Shown here: positions 43,199 to 53,953 of the stretch, in pieces
How the letters are laid out: each line of letters begins with the position of its first letter
Numbering within the stretch: the stretch's first letter is position 1
Source of the DNA: Pseudonocardia kunmingensis
Lineage (GTDB): Bacteria; Actinomycetota; Actinomycetes; Mycobacteriales; Pseudonocardiaceae
Length of the DNA stretch: 64,000 bases
Assembly (NCBI RefSeq): GCF_006716445.1
Contig: NZ_VFPA01000001.1
Span: 2,170,001-2,234,000, forward strand
Reading direction: 5' to 3'
Notes under the pieces: generated by a model
What the model saw: only the letters and a program-made list of their open reading frames with translations
Told to the model about the DNA's origin: nothing
Database searches by the model: none
Position numbers and translations under genes: made by a program

Positions 43199-44523
43199 CG
43201 GTGTGCTTCCTCCTGCGCCCGCGCATCGGGCTCGTCCTGCTCGGAGCGGGCTGCTGCCCGCCCGTCCACCGGCATGCTCAGGTGCACCTCGGTGCCCTCT
43301 CCCGGGGTGCTGCGCAGCCGCACCGCCCCGCCGTGCCGGTCCATCCTGCCGTGCACCGAGTCGGCGAGGCCGTGCCGGTCGCCGGGCACCGCGTCCGGGT
43401 CGAAGCCGACGCCGCGGTCCCGCACGAACACGTGCACCTCATCGGGCTCGACCTCGACGTAGACGCTGACCTCGCCCACCTGCGCGTGCTTCGCCGCGTT
43501 GACCATGGACTCGCGGGCCGCGAGCACGAGCGCGCGCAGCCCGTCGTCGAGCGGGCGGTCACCCACCACGACGGGGCGCACGTCGATCGCGTAGGTGTCC
43601 TCCACCTCCGCGGCGGCGCTCGTGATGGCGCCGGCCAGCCCTTCGTCGAGCGCCGGGTCCCCCGACGCGCGCCCGGACCGGCCGTACCCGGCGGGCCCGT
43701 AGAGCCAGTGGCGCAGCTCGCGTTCCTGGCCGCGGGCCAGCCGCAGCACCTCGCGCGGCTGGTCGGACTGGCGCTGGATGAGCGCCAGCGTCTGCAGCAC
43801 GGAGTCGTGCAGGTGCGCGGCGATCTCGGCACGCTCGGTCTCGACGATGCGCTCGCGGCGCTCCTCACCCAGCTCGCGCATCAGGCGCACCCACCACGGG
43901 ATGGTGAGCACACCGACGCCGAGCAGGGTGGCGAACACCGCCAACAGCCCGAACTGCACCTGCGAGAGGTCCAGGTTGCCCAACAGGAACACCCCGATCC
44001 CGGTGGCGACGAAGAGCGCACCCGCGAGCACCCGCCACAGCGCCGGCCAGCCGGTGCCCGTGACGCCGGTGACGCCCGAGCGCGCGCCGGCCGTCCAGCG
44101 CCTGCGCTGCGACTCGTCGGCCTCCCGCCACACGACCGCGGCACCGACCGCTGCCACTCCGAGCGGGCCGACGATCCAGCCGATGACGGTGTTGCCCAGC
44201 GCCGCCGCGGCGAGGCCCGCGCCGATGCCCAGAGCGGCGAGTCCGAGCGCCTGCTGGCGCTCGGTGCGTCCGAGCGCGCGGGGCACCTCCGCGGACTCCT
44301 GGCGCACGAAGATCCACAGCAGTCCGTAGGCGATGACACCGGCGCCGTTGACCGCGGCGAGGACGACGAACGCCGTCCGCACCCACAGGACGTCGACCCC
44401 GAGGTGGTCGGCCACGCCCCCGGCGACGCCCGCCACGAGCCGCCCGCCACGCCTGCGCGCGAGCGGCGGCGTGCCGGACGGCGACGCCACGGGCTGCGGG
44501 ACGGGGGCAGGAGCTGGGATCAC
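43195..44523 (-). CDS. PspC-domain sensor histidine kinase
   Basis: 442 residues. N-terminal PspC domain (LARRRGGRLVAGVAGGVADHLGVDVLWVRTAFVVLAAVNGAGVIAYGLLWIFV), then about four more membrane helices (GLAALGIGAGLAAAALGNTVIGWIVGPLGVAAVGAAVV; LAGALFVATGIGVFLLGNL; FGLLAVFATLLGVGVLTIPWWV). DesK/NarX-type kinase core: ERAEIAAHLHDSVLQTLALIQRQ (phospho-His in HLHDSV) and HATPase_c with ESMVNAAKHAQ, VFVRDRGVGFD and HGLADSVHGRM. GTG at 44523 chosen; divergent from the PspC-toastrack gene. Likely senses envelope stress, possibly through the neighbouring PspC proteins. Confidence 0.9.
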   Translation of the reverse strand: MIPAPAPVPQPVASPSGTPPLARRRGGRLVAGVAGGVADHLGVDVLWVRTAFVVLAAVNGAGVIAYGLLWIFVRQESAEVPRALGRTERQQALGLAALGIGAGLAAAALGNTVIGWIVGPLGVAAVGAAVVWREADESQRRRWTAGARSGVTGVTGTGWPALWRVLAGALFVATGIGVFLLGNLDLSQVQFGLLAVFATLLGVGVLTIPWWVRLMRELGEERRERIVETERAEIAAHLHDSVLQTLALIQRQSDQPREVLRLARGQERELRHWLYGPAGYGRSGRASGDPALDEGLAGAITSAAAEVEDTYAIDVRPVVVGDRPLDDGLRALVLAARESMVNAAKHAQVGEVSVYVEVEPDEVHVFVRDRGVGFDPDAVPGDRHGLADSVHGRMDRHGGAVRLRSTPGEGTEVHLSMPVDGRAAARSEQDEPDARAQEEAHR

Positions 44524-44646
44524 ACACCCATGGTCACACGCGGGGGAAGTACGGACATCGGGGAAACCTCCGGGGCTTCTCGGGGCCATCCCCCATGCTC
44601 GGGGGTCGCCACGGCGGGCAGGCTGTGCCGCAGAGGAGGTGCGGAC

Positions 44647-45852
44647 ATGACTCGCACGGACGTGCAGGACACCCTGCGGGAGATGTGGGAGACGCGGCCC
44701 GCGCGGCCGCGGGACGACCGCCAGATCGCGGGTGTGGCGGCAGGGATCGCGCGCCGCTACGACATCGACCCGGTGCTGGTGCGGGTCGGGTTCGTGGTGG
44801 CGGCGTTCTCCGGGATCGGCGCGGCGCTCTACATCGCGGGCTGGATCCTGCTGCCGGACGCCCCCGCCGACCCGTCGGCACCGGCCCGGTCCCGCACGCG
44901 GGGGTACCTCGTGGTCGGCCTCGCGATCGCCGCGGCCATCACGGTCGGGTCGCTGTTCGGGGGGAACGGCCCGGACGTGCTGCTCCCGCTGCTCGTCGTC
45001 GCCGGACTGCTGTACCTGCTGCACCGCAGCCGGGGCAAGCTCGGCACCGGCGCGACGGCGTCCGAGGCACCGACGGTGGCGACGCCGGCGGCGGCCGGCG
45101 GCCCGTCGCTGGTCAAGGACCCGGCAGGGCCACCGGCGTGGGACCCGCTCGGAGCGGCGCCGTTCGCGTGGGACCTCCCCGAGCCGTCCCCCGCGCCGGC
45201 GCCACCGCCGCCGCGCACGCTGCCGGTCACATCGGTGACGCTGGGGCTCGCGCTCATCGCGGGCGCCGCCACCTCGGTGATCATGCTGCTGGCCGGCGCA
45301 CTCACGGTGGCGAACCTGCCGGTGCTGCTCGGCGTCGTGCTCGCGGTGCTCGGAGCCGGGCTGGTCGTCGGGTCGTTCCTGCGGGCCGGGCGGGGGCTCA
45401 TCCCGTTCGCGCTGCTGCTGAGCGTGCTCACCTGGTCCGTCGTCGCGGCGCCGCTCGACCGGTGGCAGGGCAACGGGTGGGGCGAGCTGCGCGCCGCGCC
45501 CACCACCGTCGCCGCCCTGCAGACCACCTACCAGCGCACGGCCGGCGAGATCGACCTCGACCTGCGCAACCTCGACCTGGGCGTCGGGCCGGACGGCAAC
45601 ACCAACGCGGTGCGCACGAGGATCTCCCTCGGCGCGGGTGACGTGCTGGTGCAGGTGCCGAACACGGCCGACGTCACGCTCACCGGGTCGCTCGGCGTGG
45701 GGGACATCTCGTTCGGCGAGCAGCGCGACGACGGGCCGGGCGCGGAGCTGAACGTGGTCGACGACCTCGGCACCGACGGGGTCCGCAGTGGACGGCCGCT
45801 CCTCCTCGACATCGAGGCGGGCGCAGGAGACGTGGAGGTGCGCCGTGGCTGA
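44647..45852 (+). CDS. PspC-domain membrane protein with C-terminal toastrack-like domain
   Basis: 401 residues. PspC domain at residues 20-75 (DRQIAGVAAGIARRYDIDPVLVRVGFVVAAFSGIGAALYIAGWILLPD). Further helices follow (YLVVGLAIAAAITVGSLF; VLLPLLVVAGLLYLL; a Pro/Ala linker; VTLGLALIAGAATSVIMLLAGAL; VLLGVVLAVLGAGLVVGSFL). A soluble C-terminal beta-rich domain comes last (GEIDLDLRNLDLGVGPDGNTNAVRTRISLGAGDVLVQVPNTADVTLTGSLGVGDISFGEQ...LLLDIEAGAGDVEVRRG), typical of LiaF/DUF4097-like toastrack folds. GGAGGT precedes the ATG. Divergent from the PspC kinase, and probably modulates it. Confidence 0.88.
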   Translation: MTRTDVQDTLREMWETRPARPRDDRQIAGVAAGIARRYDIDPVLVRVGFVVAAFSGIGAALYIAGWILLPDAPADPSAPARSRTRGYLVVGLAIAAAITVGSLFGGNGPDVLLPLLVVAGLLYLLHRSRGKLGTGATASEAPTVATPAAAGGPSLVKDPAGPPAWDPLGAAPFAWDLPEPSPAPAPPPPRTLPVTSVTLGLALIAGAATSVIMLLAGALTVANLPVLLGVVLAVLGAGLVVGSFLRAGRGLIPFALLLSVLTWSVVAAPLDRWQGNGWGELRAAPTTVAALQTTYQRTAGEIDLDLRNLDLGVGPDGNTNAVRTRISLGAGDVLVQVPNTADVTLTGSLGVGDISFGEQRDDGPGAELNVVDDLGTDGVRSGRPLLLDIEAGAGDVEVRRG

Positions 45853-46057
45853 CGGCACGGGTCAGGAGGTCCGCAAGCGCGGGCCCGAGGTGTTCACGCT
45901 GATCGTCGGGATCCTCGCGCTGGGCATGGCGACCAGCGCGTTCGTCGGCCAGGTGCCGACGCTCGCCGGCCTCGACGCGCGGTGGCTGCTCGCGGCGGGG
46001 GCCGCCGCGGTCGGGCTGCTCCTGCTGATCGGCAGCCTGCGGGGGCGCAGGCGTTAG
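45845..46057 (+). CDS. Small two-helix membrane protein
   Basis: 70 residues. Two hydrophobic segments, VFTLIVGILALGMATSAFVGQVPTLA and RWLLAAGAAAVGLLLLIGSL, with a basic C-terminus (RGRRR). GTG at 45845 overlaps the end of the PspC-toastrack gene by 8 bp, so it is probably translationally coupled and part of the same envelope-stress module. No named family recognised. A strong hairpin follows. Confidence 0.75.
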   Translation: MADGTGQEVRKRGPEVFTLIVGILALGMATSAFVGQVPTLAGLDARWLLAAGAAAVGLLLLIGSLRGRRR

Positions 46058-46065
46058 ACGACGCC

Positions 46066-46089
46066 GGCCGGTGCTGGGGAGCACCGGCC
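46066..46089. terminator. Bidirectional terminator between the PspC operon and guaA
   Basis: GGCCGGTGCT and AGCACCGGCC form a perfect 10-bp stem with a GGGG loop. It lies 9 bp after the rightward small membrane gene and about 70 bp beyond the leftward guaA stop. Confidence 0.75.
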
Positions 46090-46160
46090 GCGCGTCACGG
46101 GCCGCTGCTGGGGAGCGAGCGGTCGACGGGCGGCGCCGGGGCGGGGGCCCCGGTGCCGCC

Positions 46161-47711
46161 CTACTCCCATTCGATGGTGCCGGGCGGCTTGCTCGTGACG
46201 TCCAGGACGACGCGGTTGACCTCGGCCACCTCGTTCGTGATGCGCGTGGAGATCCGCTCGAGCAGGTCGTAGGGCAGCCGCGTCCAGTCGGCCGTCATCG
46301 CGTCCTCGCTGGACACCGGCCGCAGCACCACCGGGTGCCCGTACGTGCGGCCGTCGCCCTGCACGCCCACGCTGCGGACGTCGGCCAGCAGCACGACGGG
46401 GCACTGCCAGATGTCGCGGTCCAGCCCGGCGTAGGTGAGCTCCTCGCGGACGATCGCGTCGGCGTCCCGCAGCGTGGCCAGCCGCTCGGCGGTGACCTCA
46501 CCGATGATCCGGATCCCGAGCCCGGGGCCGGGGAACGGCTGACGGTGCACGATCGTCTCGGGCAGCCCGAGCTCGGCACCGACCCGGCGCACCTCGTCCT
46601 TGAACAACGCCCGCAACGGCTCCACCAGCGCGAACTCGATGTCCTCCGGCAGCCCGCCCACGTTGTGATGGCTCTTGATCGTGGCCGTTCCCGAGCCGCC
46701 GCCGGACTCGACGACGTCCGGGTAGAGCGTGCCCTGGACGAGGAAGCCGACATGCTCCTGCTCGGCGACCTCGGTGGTGGCCGCCTCGAACACCCGGATG
46801 AACTCGCGGCCGATGACCTTGCGCTTCTCCTCGGGATCGGTGATCCCGGCGAGCGCGCCGAGGAAGCGCTCACGGGCGTCGACGGTGTGCAGCTTCGCAC
46901 CGGTCGCCGCCACGAAGTCGCGTTCGACCTGCTCGCGCTCGCCCGAACGCAGCAGGCCGTGGTCGACGAAGACGCACGTCAGCTGGTCACCGATCGCGCG
47001 CTGCACCAGCGCGGCGGCCACTGCGGAGTCCACGCCGCCGGACAGGCCGCAGATGGCGCGGCCCTCGCCCACCTGCGCCCGCACCGCGTCGATCGTGTCG
47101 TCGATGATCGACGCCGTGGTCCAGCCGGGCGTGACGCCTGCGATGTCGTGCAGGAAGCGGCGCAGCACCTCCTGGCCGTGCGGGGAGTGCCCGACCTCGG
47201 GGTGGTACTGCACCCCGGCGAGCCGGCGCACCGGATCCTCGAATGCGGCCACCGCCGCGCGCTCCGAGGACGCCGTGACCGTGAAGCCCTCCGGCGCCTG
47301 CACGACCGAGTCGCCGTGGCTCATCCACACCGGGTGCCGCGCCGGCAGCCCGCCGTGCAGCGTGCTCTCCGCGGCGCAGAGCGTCAGCTCGGTGCGGCCG
47401 TACTCCCGGGTGCCGTCCGGGGCCACCTCGCCCCCGAGCGCCCGCGCCATGGCCTGGAACCCGTAGCACAGCCCCAGCACCGGGATGCCCGTCCGGAACA
47501 GCTCGGGGTCGACGCTCGGCGCGCCCGCCTCGTACACGCTCGACGGCCCGCCGGAGAGGATCAGCGCCGCCGGCTTGCGCGCGACGATCTCCGACACGGG
47601 CGTGTCACCCGGCACGATCTCGGAGTACACCTGCGCCTCCCGCACCCGGCGGGCGATCAGCTGGGCGTACTGCGCCCCGTAGTCGACGACGAGGACGGTG
47701 GGAGGTTGCAC
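46161..47711 (-). CDS. guaA: GMP synthase (glutamine-hydrolysing) GuaA
   Basis: 516 residues; amidates XMP to GMP. N-terminal class I glutaminase: [61 protein letters not shown] (catalytic Cys) and [11 protein letters not shown] (His, Glu). ATP-pyrophosphatase: [37 protein letters not shown] (P-loop SGGVDS). Dimerisation domain: [18 protein letters not shown], ending [16 protein letters not shown] at 47711 preferred. Nearby guaB3 and guaB give the two-step IMP to GMP route, as in the mycobacterial guaB2-guaB3-guaA region. Confidence 0.97.
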   Translation of the reverse strand: MQPPTVLVVDYGAQYAQLIARRVREAQVYSEIVPGDTPVSEIVARKPAALILSGGPSSVYEAGAPSVDPELFRTGIPVLGLCYGFQAMARALGGEVAPDGTREYGRTELTLCAAESTLHGGLPARHPVWMSHGDSVVQAPEGFTVTASSERAAVAAFEDPVRRLAGVQYHPEVGHSPHGQEVLRRFLHDIAGVTPGWTTASIIDDTIDAVRAQVGEGRAICGLSGGVDSAVAAALVQRAIGDQLTCVFVDHGLLRSGEREQVERDFVAATGAKLHTVDARERFLGALAGITDPEEKRKVIGREFIRVFEAATTEVAEQEHVGFLVQGTLYPDVVESGGGSGTATIKSHHNVGGLPEDIEFALVEPLRALFKDEVRRVGAELGLPETIVHRQPFPGPGLGIRIIGEVTAERLATLRDADAIVREELTYAGLDRDIWQCPVVLLADVRSVGVQGDGRTYGHPVVLRPVSSEDAMTADWTRLPYDLLERISTRITNEVAEVNRVVLDVTSKPPGTIEWE

Positions 47712-47750
47712 CGCACCAGGGTAATCACCGCTCCCGCCGCGCCGGGCCGC

Positions 47751-48175
47751 CCGCCCGCGATCGCGGCGAGAAGCACACCACCGCTGCGCCGACGACCACG
47801 ACGTACCCCTCGCACCGATCACGGCCTTGAGATCGCTCCGAGCCGCACACGACCGCCGACGAACCACGCGGAGGTGCGCCTCGCACCGATCATCCCCGTG
47901 ATCGTTCCGACCCGCACACCATCGCTGGCGCCACCACGCTGACGCGCTACTCGCGCGGATCACCGCGGACGAGAAGCACACCAGCGCACCGGCAGCAACA
48001 CTCGCGTACCACTCGGACCGATCAACTGCAGGTGCCGCCAGCAGCTGGCGCCAGCGGCTGTGTGCGGATCGGACTGATCATGCGGGCGCGGCGCCATTGT
48101 GAGGTGCGGATCGGACCGATCTGCGGACCGAACGTGTGCAGGTGCGAACGTTCCAGCCGGAAACGGAACCGCGCG
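47751..48175. repeat. Degenerate GATC-containing repeat array, left of the DUF559 gene
   Basis: No gene seen between guaA and the DUF559 gene. Instead a degenerate 20-21 bp unit, roughly GATCGNTCCGANCCGCACAC, recurs in both orientations. Clear copies lie at 47759-47779, 47831-47850 and 47900-47920, with reversed copies at 47873-47891, 48060-48079 and 48102-48121. Copies are spaced about 40-80 bp apart with related CGCTGGCGCCNNCACG-like spacers. Similar units lie on the other side of the gene (49078-49411). Confidence 0.6.
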
Positions 48176-48191
48176 GGCGCGGGGGTCGTCC

Positions 48192-49079
48192 ATGCCGCGC
48201 ATGAACCTCACCCAGCCCTTCCGCGGCTCCGAGGCCGTCACCGCAGGCCTGCTCACCCCCGCGATGCTGCGCGGCCCCCGCTTCCGTCGCCTGTTCCCCG
48301 ACATCTACGCCCCCGCCGACGCCGAGGTCGACCTCGAGCTGCTCTCCCGGGCCGCCTACCTCCTGATCGCGGGGCGCGGCGCGCTCGGCGGGTACTCGGC
48401 GGCCGAGCTGCTCGACGCCTCATGCGGCCCGCTCGGAGCACCGGCGGAGGTCGTCGTCCCGCACCGCATGCGGTCCCGTCCCGGGCTGCTGGTCCGCCAG
48501 GACGAACTCTGGGCCGACGAGGTGGAGGAGGTCGGCGACCTCCTGGTCACGACACCGCGGCGCACGGCGTACGACCTGGGCCGGCGCGGCTCGCTCGTCG
48601 AGGCGGTCATCGCCGTCGACGCGCTGAGCCACGCCCACGGGTTCGACCCCGACGAGGTGCTGCTCCTGGCCCGACGGCACCTGGGCGGTCGCGGCAGCGC
48701 ACGGCTGCCCCGGGTCGTCGCGCTGTCCGACCGCCGCTCCGGCTCCCCGATGGAGACGCGGATCCGCCTCGCCCTCGAGTTCGGCGGCCTGCCGGAGCCG
48801 GAGCTGCAGCACCCGGTCGGCCCGTACCTGCTCGACCTCGCCTACCCGGCCGTGCGCATCGCCGTCGAGTACAACGGCAGCGACCACCTGGACCCGGACC
48901 GCGCGCTGCACGACCTGCAGCGCGAGGCGTACCTGACGGCTGCCGGGTGGGTCGTCATCCGGTTCGGCGCGTACATCGTCATCCGCCGTCCGGACTGGGT
49001 CGCGGACAGGGTCCGCACCCGCCTCGTCGCGGCCGCGGCGGCCGCCGGCCTGCCCCTGGAGGCCCTCGGCGCGGCCTGA
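48192..49079 (+). CDS. DUF559 (Vsr-like) endonuclease-domain protein with AbiEi-type N-terminus
   Basis: 295 residues. The N-terminal ~180 residues resemble the winged-helix region common to actinobacterial 'type IV toxin-antitoxin AbiEi / DUF559' proteins (LTQPFRGSEAVTAGLLTPAMLRGPRFRRLFPDIYAPADAE, then LLVTTPRRTAYDLGRRGSLVEAVIAVDAL). The C-terminal ~110 residues form a Vsr/PD-(D/E)XK-like fold: GSPMETRIRLALEFGGLPEPELQHPVGPYLLDLAYPAVRIAVEYNGSDHLD, with METR glutamate, the LDLAYP aspartate and the VEYNG glutamate as candidate catalytic residues. Either ATG, 48192 or 48201, may start it. It sits alone in repeat DNA between guaA and guaB3; true role unknown. Confidence 0.78.
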   Translation: MPRMNLTQPFRGSEAVTAGLLTPAMLRGPRFRRLFPDIYAPADAEVDLELLSRAAYLLIAGRGALGGYSAAELLDASCGPLGAPAEVVVPHRMRSRPGLLVRQDELWADEVEEVGDLLVTTPRRTAYDLGRRGSLVEAVIAVDALSHAHGFDPDEVLLLARRHLGGRGSARLPRVVALSDRRSGSPMETRIRLALEFGGLPEPELQHPVGPYLLDLAYPAVRIAVEYNGSDHLDPDRALHDLQREAYLTAAGWVVIRFGAYIVIRRPDWVADRVRTRLVAAAAAAGLPLEALGAA

Positions 49080-49411
49080 TCGCCGCGAGCCGTACACCAG
49101 GAACGCCCACCCGCGCCCCTGATCGACGCGAGCCGCACGTCAGCGCTGCCGCCAGCACGCCGGCGTGCGCTCAGCGTTCACCACATCGATCCGTCCGAGC
49201 CGCACACCACCGCGGCCGCAACGTCGCTGCCGTACGTCTCGACGCGATCAACCCGGCCGGATCCATCCGACCCGTCCACCAGGGCGGCGGCCACCACCCG
49301 CAGGTGCCTCTCGCAACGATCAAGGGCCCGACATCGACCCGGCACCTGATCGATCCGAACCGCACCTCGGCGCGGTGGCCACCGCGCTCACGCACGGGTC
49401 GGACCGATCAG
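49078..49411. repeat. Degenerate GATC-containing repeat array, right of the DUF559 gene
   Basis: About 330 bp with no gene, holding further copies of the unit seen at 47751-48175: 49078-49098 (overlapping the DUF559 stop), 49121-49140, about 49185-49208, 49348-49368, and a reversed GGGTCGGACCGATCAG at 49396-49411 that overlaps the guaB3 stop. The match to the left array suggests that gene and repeats form one unit. Confidence 0.6.
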
Positions 49412-50532
49412 CCGCGGACCGTCAGGCCCACGCGCTGGAACTCCTTCAGGTCCGAGTAGCCCGTCTTCGCCATCGCCCGCCGCAGGGCGCCGAACAGGTT
49501 CACCGTGCCGTAGGGGCTGCTGGCCGGGCCGAAGAGGACGCCCTCCAGGTCGAGCTCGCCGGGGGCGAAGCCCGTGACCTCCGAGCGGGGCAGGGAGGGG
49601 TGGGCCACCGACGAGGTCCAGTACAGGCCCTGGCCCGGCGCCTCGGTGGCCTCGGCCAGCTGCTCGCCGAGCATCACGGCGTCGGCGCCGCAGGCGATGG
49701 CCTTGGCCATGTCCCCCGAGCCGGCCATGCCGCCGTCGGCGATGACGTGGACGTAGCGGCCGCCGGTCTCGTCGAGGTAGTCGCGGCGGGCGGCGGCGGC
49801 GTCGACGATCGCGGTGGCCATCGGCACGCCGATGCCGAGCACGTCGTCGGTGGTGGTGGCCGAGGACTCCCCGTAGCCCACGATGACGCCGGCCGCGCCG
49901 GTGCGCATGAGGTGCATCGCGGTGCGGTAGTCGCCGCAGCCGCCCGCGACGACCGGGACGTCGAGGGAGTTGATGAACTCCTTGAGGTTCAGCGGCTCCC
50001 CGCCGGACACGTGCTCGGCCGAGATGATGGTGCCCTGCACGACGAGGATCTCGACGCCGCCCGCGAGCAGATCGGGGGTGAGCTCGCGGGCGCGCTGCGG
50101 GCTGACGCGGGCGGCCACGGTCACCCCGGCCTCGCGCACGGTCTTGAGCGCCTCGGTGAGCAGGTCGGCCTGGATGGGGGCCGCGTGCAGCTCCTGCAGC
50201 AGCCGGACGGCCGCGGACGGGTCGTCGTCGGTGGCCGCCTCGAGCACGCGTTCGAGGGCGCCGTCGGCGTCGGCGTGGCGCGCCCAGAGCCCTTCGGCGT
50301 TGAGCACCGGCAAGCCGCCGAGCTGCCCGATCCGCACCGCACTCGCCGGCGACACGATCGCGTCGGTGGGGTGGGTCACGAGCGGGATCTCGAACGGGTA
50401 CGCGTCGAGCTGCCAGGCGGTCGAGACCTCCTGTGAGCTCCGCGTCCGCCGGGACGGAACGATCTCGACCTGCGACAGGTCGTAGCTACGACGGGCCTCT
50501 CGGCCCATCCCGATCTCCACGAGGTCACGCAC
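49408..50532 (-). CDS. guaB3: GuaB3, IMP-dehydrogenase-family protein
   Basis: 374 residues; starts VRDLVEIGMGREARRSYDLSQVEIVPSRRTRSSQEVSTAWQLDAYPFEIPLVTHPTDAIVSP, nearly as in mycobacterial GuaB3. The TIM barrel lacks CBS domains. It has LLVQ-like ILVVQGTIISAEHVS, VPVVAGGCGDYRTAMHLMRTGAAGVIVGYGESSATTTDDVLGIGVPMATAI, YVHVIADGGMAGSGDMAKAIACGADAVMLG and DLKEFQRVGLTV. The catalytic-Cys loop is replaced by SATTTDDVLG, so it is probably not a standard IMPDH; GMP reductase activity has been proposed for the family. It lies 23 bp downstream of guaB, same strand. Confidence 0.92.
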   Translation of the reverse strand: MRDLVEIGMGREARRSYDLSQVEIVPSRRTRSSQEVSTAWQLDAYPFEIPLVTHPTDAIVSPASAVRIGQLGGLPVLNAEGLWARHADADGALERVLEAATDDDPSAAVRLLQELHAAPIQADLLTEALKTVREAGVTVAARVSPQRARELTPDLLAGGVEILVVQGTIISAEHVSGGEPLNLKEFINSLDVPVVAGGCGDYRTAMHLMRTGAAGVIVGYGESSATTTDDVLGIGVPMATAIVDAAAARRDYLDETGGRYVHVIADGGMAGSGDMAKAIACGADAVMLGEQLAEATEAPGQGLYWTSSVAHPSLPRSEVTGFAPGELDLEGVLFGPASSPYGTVNLFGALRRAMAKTGYSDLKEFQRVGLTVRG

Positions 50533-50555
50533 GGGTGACCACAGTAGAACCCCGC

Positions 50556-52675
<2,120 letters not shown>

Positions 52676-52702
52676 CGCGGGCGGCGGACGCCGCCACCCA
52701 CG

Positions 52703-52746
52703 ACGCAGAACGGCCCCCGATCCGCGGATCGGGGGCCGTTCTGCGT
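52703..52746. terminator. 44-bp perfect palindrome between DUF5319 and rsdA
   Basis: Arms of 22 bp without mismatch, containing CAGAACGGCCCCCGATCCG and its complement. It fills the convergent gap, 27 bp after the DUF5319 stop and 10 bp beyond the rsdA stop. Strong bidirectional terminator candidate. Confidence 0.85.
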
Positions 52747-52756
52747 GCAGGCCGTA

Positions 52757-53953
52757 TCAGCCGCCTGCGGGCGGCGGCTCGGAGCCCGACGCCGTGGGCC
52801 GGTCGCTGGGAGCCGCGCCCCCGCCACCGTCGCTCGAGGGAGGAGGAGGCGGCGGCGTCGTCGATGTGGTGGTGGGGTCGGGACGCCCCTCGTTCGTGGC
52901 GCTCGGCGGGGTGCTGCCGGTCGGGTCGTCCGGCTCGCCTTCGCCGTGGCCGTCGGGCTGCGGACGGCTCGTGGTGGTGCCGTCCCCGCTCTCCGGCGCG
53001 AGCTGGGCGTGGCGCGGGTCGTTCGTGGGCCGGGTGGAGCTGTCCGGCGCCGAGGTGTCGCCGTCGGGGGTGCCGGCGACGTCGGGCCCGCGGTCGGACT
53101 CCGGCCGCGACGTACCGCTCGTCGACTCCTCGTCCCCGGAACCGGTCGAGGTGTCGGACTCGGACGGGTCCACGGGCTCGCGCGCACCCTGCGGCACCGG
53201 GCGCGAGGGCTGCGTGGACAGCGGGCTCGCGGGGTCGGCGGACTGCCCCGGTGGGGTCTCGGCCGCCTTGGCCTGGAGGAACTCCTGGGTCTCGGCGAGC
53301 CCGTCCTGCCCCTCCTGGGGACGGACGGCCGCGAGGTCCTCCTGCGCCCGGGCCAGCTCCTGCGCGGCGAGCACCGGTTGCCCGGCGACGAGCGCCGCCT
53401 TGGCGGCCGCGATGCGGTCCTCGACCCGCGACGCCGCCTCCACCGACTCGGCGCGCTCGGAGTAGAGGACCTTCGACACGCCCCACAGCGCGTCCTCGGG
53501 CTGGGCGTTGTAGGAACTGACCGAGACCCCGCCGATGACCAGCACGAGGAACGCGGCGGCCGCGGCCACCGGGACGAGGTGGCGGGCGCGCGAGGACGGG
53601 GGGCGCGCGGCGACGACGGTGGCCACCGCGGTGTCGACGTCGACGAGCTCCGGGACCGGCTCGGCGTCCACGTCCGCCTTCCAGGCGGCGAGGATCGCCG
53701 CGACCCGGTCGTCGGCGTCGTAGCCGCCCACGCCGGGCGACGACACGGACATGCCGGCCGCGAGCGCGTTGATGAGCTCGTCGTCGGCCTGGACGGCGAC
53801 CAGGTCGACGGGCTCGGCGAGATCGTCGAACGGGACGGGGTGCGCGGTCGAGCCGTGGTGCCGGGCGCCGTTCGTACCGTTGTGAGGACGGCTGCGAGAG
53901 CTGCGGCCACCGTCGAAGGGGCCGCCACCCGCCCCGAAAGTCCTGTCAGGCAC
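52757..53953 (-). CDS. rsdA: Anti-sigma-D factor RsdA
   Basis: 398 residues, single-pass membrane protein that holds SigD. The N-terminal cytoplasmic sigma-binding segment is PVPFDDLAEPVDLVAVQADDELINALAAGMSV...DDRVAAILAAWKADVDAEPVPELVD. The membrane helix is LVPVAAAAAFLVLVIGGVSV. The proximal extracytoplasmic part is helical and Ala-rich (EDALWGVSKVLYSERAESVEAASRVEDRIAAAKAALVAGQPVLAAQELARAQEDL); the last ~190 residues are disordered Pro/Ser/Thr/Asp-rich. Longer than the M. tuberculosis protein, where ClpXP processing releases SigD. GTG at 53953 abuts the sigD stop, so the two are coupled. Confidence 0.9.
   Translation of the reverse strand: MPDRTFGAGGGPFDGGRSSRSRPHNGTNGARHHGSTAHPVPFDDLAEPVDLVAVQADDELINALAAGMSVSSPGVGGYDADDRVAAILAAWKADVDAEPVPELVDVDTAVATVVAARPPSSRARHLVPVAAAAAFLVLVIGGVSVSSYNAQPEDALWGVSKVLYSERAESVEAASRVEDRIAAAKAALVAGQPVLAAQELARAQEDLAAVRPQEGQDGLAETQEFLQAKAAETPPGQSADPASPLSTQPSRPVPQGAREPVDPSESDTSTGSGDEESTSGTSRPESDRGPDVAGTPDGDTSAPDSSTRPTNDPRHAQLAPESGDGTTTSRPQPDGHGEGEPDDPTGSTPPSATNEGRPDPTTTSTTPPPPPPSSDGGGGAAPSDRPTASGSEPPPAGG

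Noticed and set aside
43195-45858. A single 887-codon histidine kinase reading through from 45858
   Set aside because: The added N-terminal part is antisense to the clear PspC-toastrack gene and is His/Arg-rich filler; the kinase begins at its own PspC domain.
47751-49411. CRISPR array interpretation of the repeats around the DUF559 gene
   Set aside because: Units are short, diverged, occur in both orientations and have irregular spacing; no cas gene is in the window.
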